Of a stretch of DNA of 14,820 nucleotides, positions 13,751 through 14,820 are shown piece after piece (positions within the stretch are counted from its first letter, which is position 1; every line of letters starts with the position of its first letter). Under the pieces are notes generated by a model. That model was given only the letters and a program-made list of their open reading frames with translations, did no database searches and was not told the DNA's origin. Source of the DNA: Candidatus Woesearchaeota archaeon (GTDB lineage: Archaea; Nanobdellota; Nanobdellia; Woesearchaeales; GW2011-AR9); the NCBI GenBank assembly GCA_013204355.1, contig JABMOA010000043.1, forward strand, positions 1 to 14,820, in the 5' to 3' direction. Made by a program: the position numbers and the translations under genes.

Positions 13751-13753
13751 AAT

Positions 13754-14287
13754 TCAATTTTTATTTCCAGCATCAACCTGAATCCCCAATCTTGACAACG
13801 TATGTTTGTAACGATCGTCCTTCGTTATAACCCATTTAGAATAAATATCAAGAGCTTCTTTTTCTCCAAGTGAGGGAAGTCGTAGATCTCCAATTGCTAC
13901 AGAAAGTGGAAAAAATAATCCAGATAATTCATTATACATTTCTCTTGATTGAAGTGTTCTTGAAATGCCTGCGAGATTTCCAAAGGCACTACGTCCGATA
14001 TCGTAATGATAATCTACAAAACCTTTCCCCATTTTTCGTAATGAATCATAGAAATATCCTGTAAGAAATAAACATCTGTCACCAATATCATGTAATTTAT
14101 GAGTATTATTTCCAGATTCCATGAATTCAATAAGTAAAGGATCTTGATTTTGAGGAAATAATTGATCAGAATCAACAAATTTTACCAACATTTTTCTAAG
14201 ATACTGATCTGTTGAATATAGAGTATTAACTCCATTAGTGTGCAATGAATGTTTTAATTGATCTGAGAAATGTTGTTCTAATTCCAT
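13754..14287 (-). CDS. Unknown helical 177-residue protein
   Basis: The protein is soluble and mostly helical. A central block, LHDIGDRCLFLTGYFYDSL (65-83), then FVDYHYDIGRSAFGNLAGI (90-108), has the layout of an uncharacterised family I recall from bacteria, with the pattern 'iGD..Lf.sGff' then 'YY..iG..aY..la'. I cannot name the family or give a function. The ATG lies about 28 bases after a TATA box at 14311-14322, and GTAGGT in the short leader might help ribosome binding. The gene converges on the three-gene unit and lies 48 bases downstream of the membrane gene on its right, on the same strand. It has its own promoter, so it is probably transcribed separately. Confidence 0.75.
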   Translation of the reverse strand: MELEQHFSDQLKHSLHTNGVNTLYSTDQYLRKMLVKFVDSDQLFPQNQDPLLIEFMESGNNTHKLHDIGDRCLFLTGYFYDSLRKMGKGFVDYHYDIGRSAFGNLAGISRTLQSREMYNELSGLFFPLSVAIGDLRLPSLGEKEALDIYSKWVITKDDRYKHTLSRLGIQVDAGNKN

Positions 14288-14310
14288 AATATTACCTACA
14301 TCGTCTTACT

Positions 14311-14322
14311 AATAAATATTTA
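14311..14322 (-). promoter_or_regulatory. Archaeal TATA promoter for the 177-residue gene
   Basis: ATAAATATTTAT is centred about 29 bases before the ATG at 14287. It lies within the short gap after the membrane gene on the right. Confidence 0.45.
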
Positions 14323-14335
14323 TGTTATTAAAAAT

Positions 14336-14820
14336 CTACAACAAAAATAACAATCCAGCACCAACTACAATAAGCACAAGAAAGAATCCAAGTATAATCC
14401 GACCAAATTGTTTGCCACCAAACCAATACGCAATGCCCCCTTTAACTGCGACATTTGTAAGAGCAGCCAAAACTATTCCGTTTCGTGCAATGTCAAAAGA
14501 TAATGTGTCTTTTGCTAATTGTGATAAAGAAACTGTAATCGCATCTACATCAGCAAATCCTGAAATAAAACTTACAATATATACTCCACTCGTTGCTAAA
14601 TATACATCAGCTAATTTTACTAATGCTAGGATTACTGCAAAGAATGCACCGAATTTTAACGCAGGCCCAATTGTGAACGGCGACGTTAATTCTACTTTAC
14701 CTTTAATGTCTTTACTTTTCTTCCAAAGAAAATAACTAAAGATTGCAGTGATCACTGCAAGTACACTCATTGGAATTAACACATACCAAAAAAGTTCCTG
14801 ATTAATTACAAAAACTTCAA
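14336..14820 (-). CDS. DUF4010 (MgtC/SapB-associated) membrane protein, partial, C-terminal part
   Basis: The visible 161 codons form a hydrophobic protein with about four or five membrane helices. The block SPFTIGPALKFGAFFAVILA, then SGVYIVSFISGFADVDAITV and ALTNVAVKGGIAYWFGG, is characteristic of DUF4010, the C-terminal module often fused to an MgtC/SapB-type membrane domain. The acidic DVD in the fourth-helix region and the NVAVKG stretch are conserved in that family. The frame stays open to the right edge (reading EVFVINQELFWYVLIPM), so the start and any MgtC domain lie beyond the window; the GTG at 14782 is not the true start. The role is unknown, possibly ion or metal homeostasis by association with MgtC. 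The family call is confident, the function is not. Confidence 0.85.
   Translation of the reverse strand, partial: EVFVINQELFWYVLIPMSVLAVITAIFSYFLWKKSKDIKGKVELTSPFTIGPALKFGAFFAVILALVKLADVYLATSGVYIVSFISGFADVDAITVSLSQLAKDTLSFDIARNGIVLAALTNVAVKGGIAYWFGGKQFGRIILGFFLVLIVVGAGLLFLL

Noticed and set aside
13870..14064. Plus-strand open frame of 64 codons
   Set aside because: Antisense shadow of the helical 177-residue gene.
14322..14735. Plus-strand open frame of 137 codons
   Set aside because: Antisense to the DUF4010 gene, whose membrane protein sequence is clearly the real one.

Overview
The window is AT-rich and reads as archaeal chromosome. Most genes have a TATA/BRE-like box centred about 24-28 bases before the start codon and no Shine-Dalgarno site, which fits leaderless archaeal transcripts. 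Gene content agrees: a METTL5-like rRNA methyltransferase, a radical SAM protein of the archaeal COG2108 type, a double Lrp-type regulator, a DUF4010 membrane protein and a short 'KITIDTKED' protein. Several of these remind me of DPANN (Woesearchaeota-like) genomes. That placement is an inference from gene style and not a proven assignment.

Region 1 (about 1-4400) is accessory DNA. It opens with the 3' part of an ABC exporter gene whose first membrane helices are missing. The break lies at a 24-bp sequence that recurs at 4314-4337 with one mismatch. Between the two copies are four unrelated genes: a possible PepSY-like protein, a two-helix membrane protein on the opposite strand, a SET-domain protein and an 85-residue protein. 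They are separated by a family of intergenic elements about 153-156 bp long (2020-2175, 3106-3259, 3811-3963, and a shortened relative at about 1146-1224). Each well-preserved element has inverted ends of the type RTTATTYGGAG, inner inverted arms of the type ACCTTTGTTTA, and an off-centre palindrome of the type GAAAAAGGTACCTTTTTC. The gene-element-gene layout resembles a cassette array with structured junction sites, but no recombinase is present in the window and the ends do not fit integron attC boxes well. This is the main candidate for an undescribed system.

Region 2 (4400-8400) has ordinary but partly decayed genes: a nucleotidyltransferase interrupted by an in-frame TGA, a coiled-coil winged-helix protein whose leader contains a near-perfect 23-bp palindrome, the methyltransferase, a hemerythrin-like protein and the radical SAM gene, which is interrupted by an in-frame TAA.

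Region 3 (8342-14820) is compact and conserved-looking: a tandem Lrp-type regulator; a protein resembling a diadenylate cyclase domain with a changed RHR motif; adenylosuccinate synthetase; a three-gene unit of unknown function (482-residue coiled-coil protein, 112-residue KITIDTKED protein, 68-residue membrane protein); an unknown helical protein; and the C-terminal part of a DUF4010 membrane protein that runs off the right edge. No rRNA, tRNA, CRISPR array or transposase gene was recognised.
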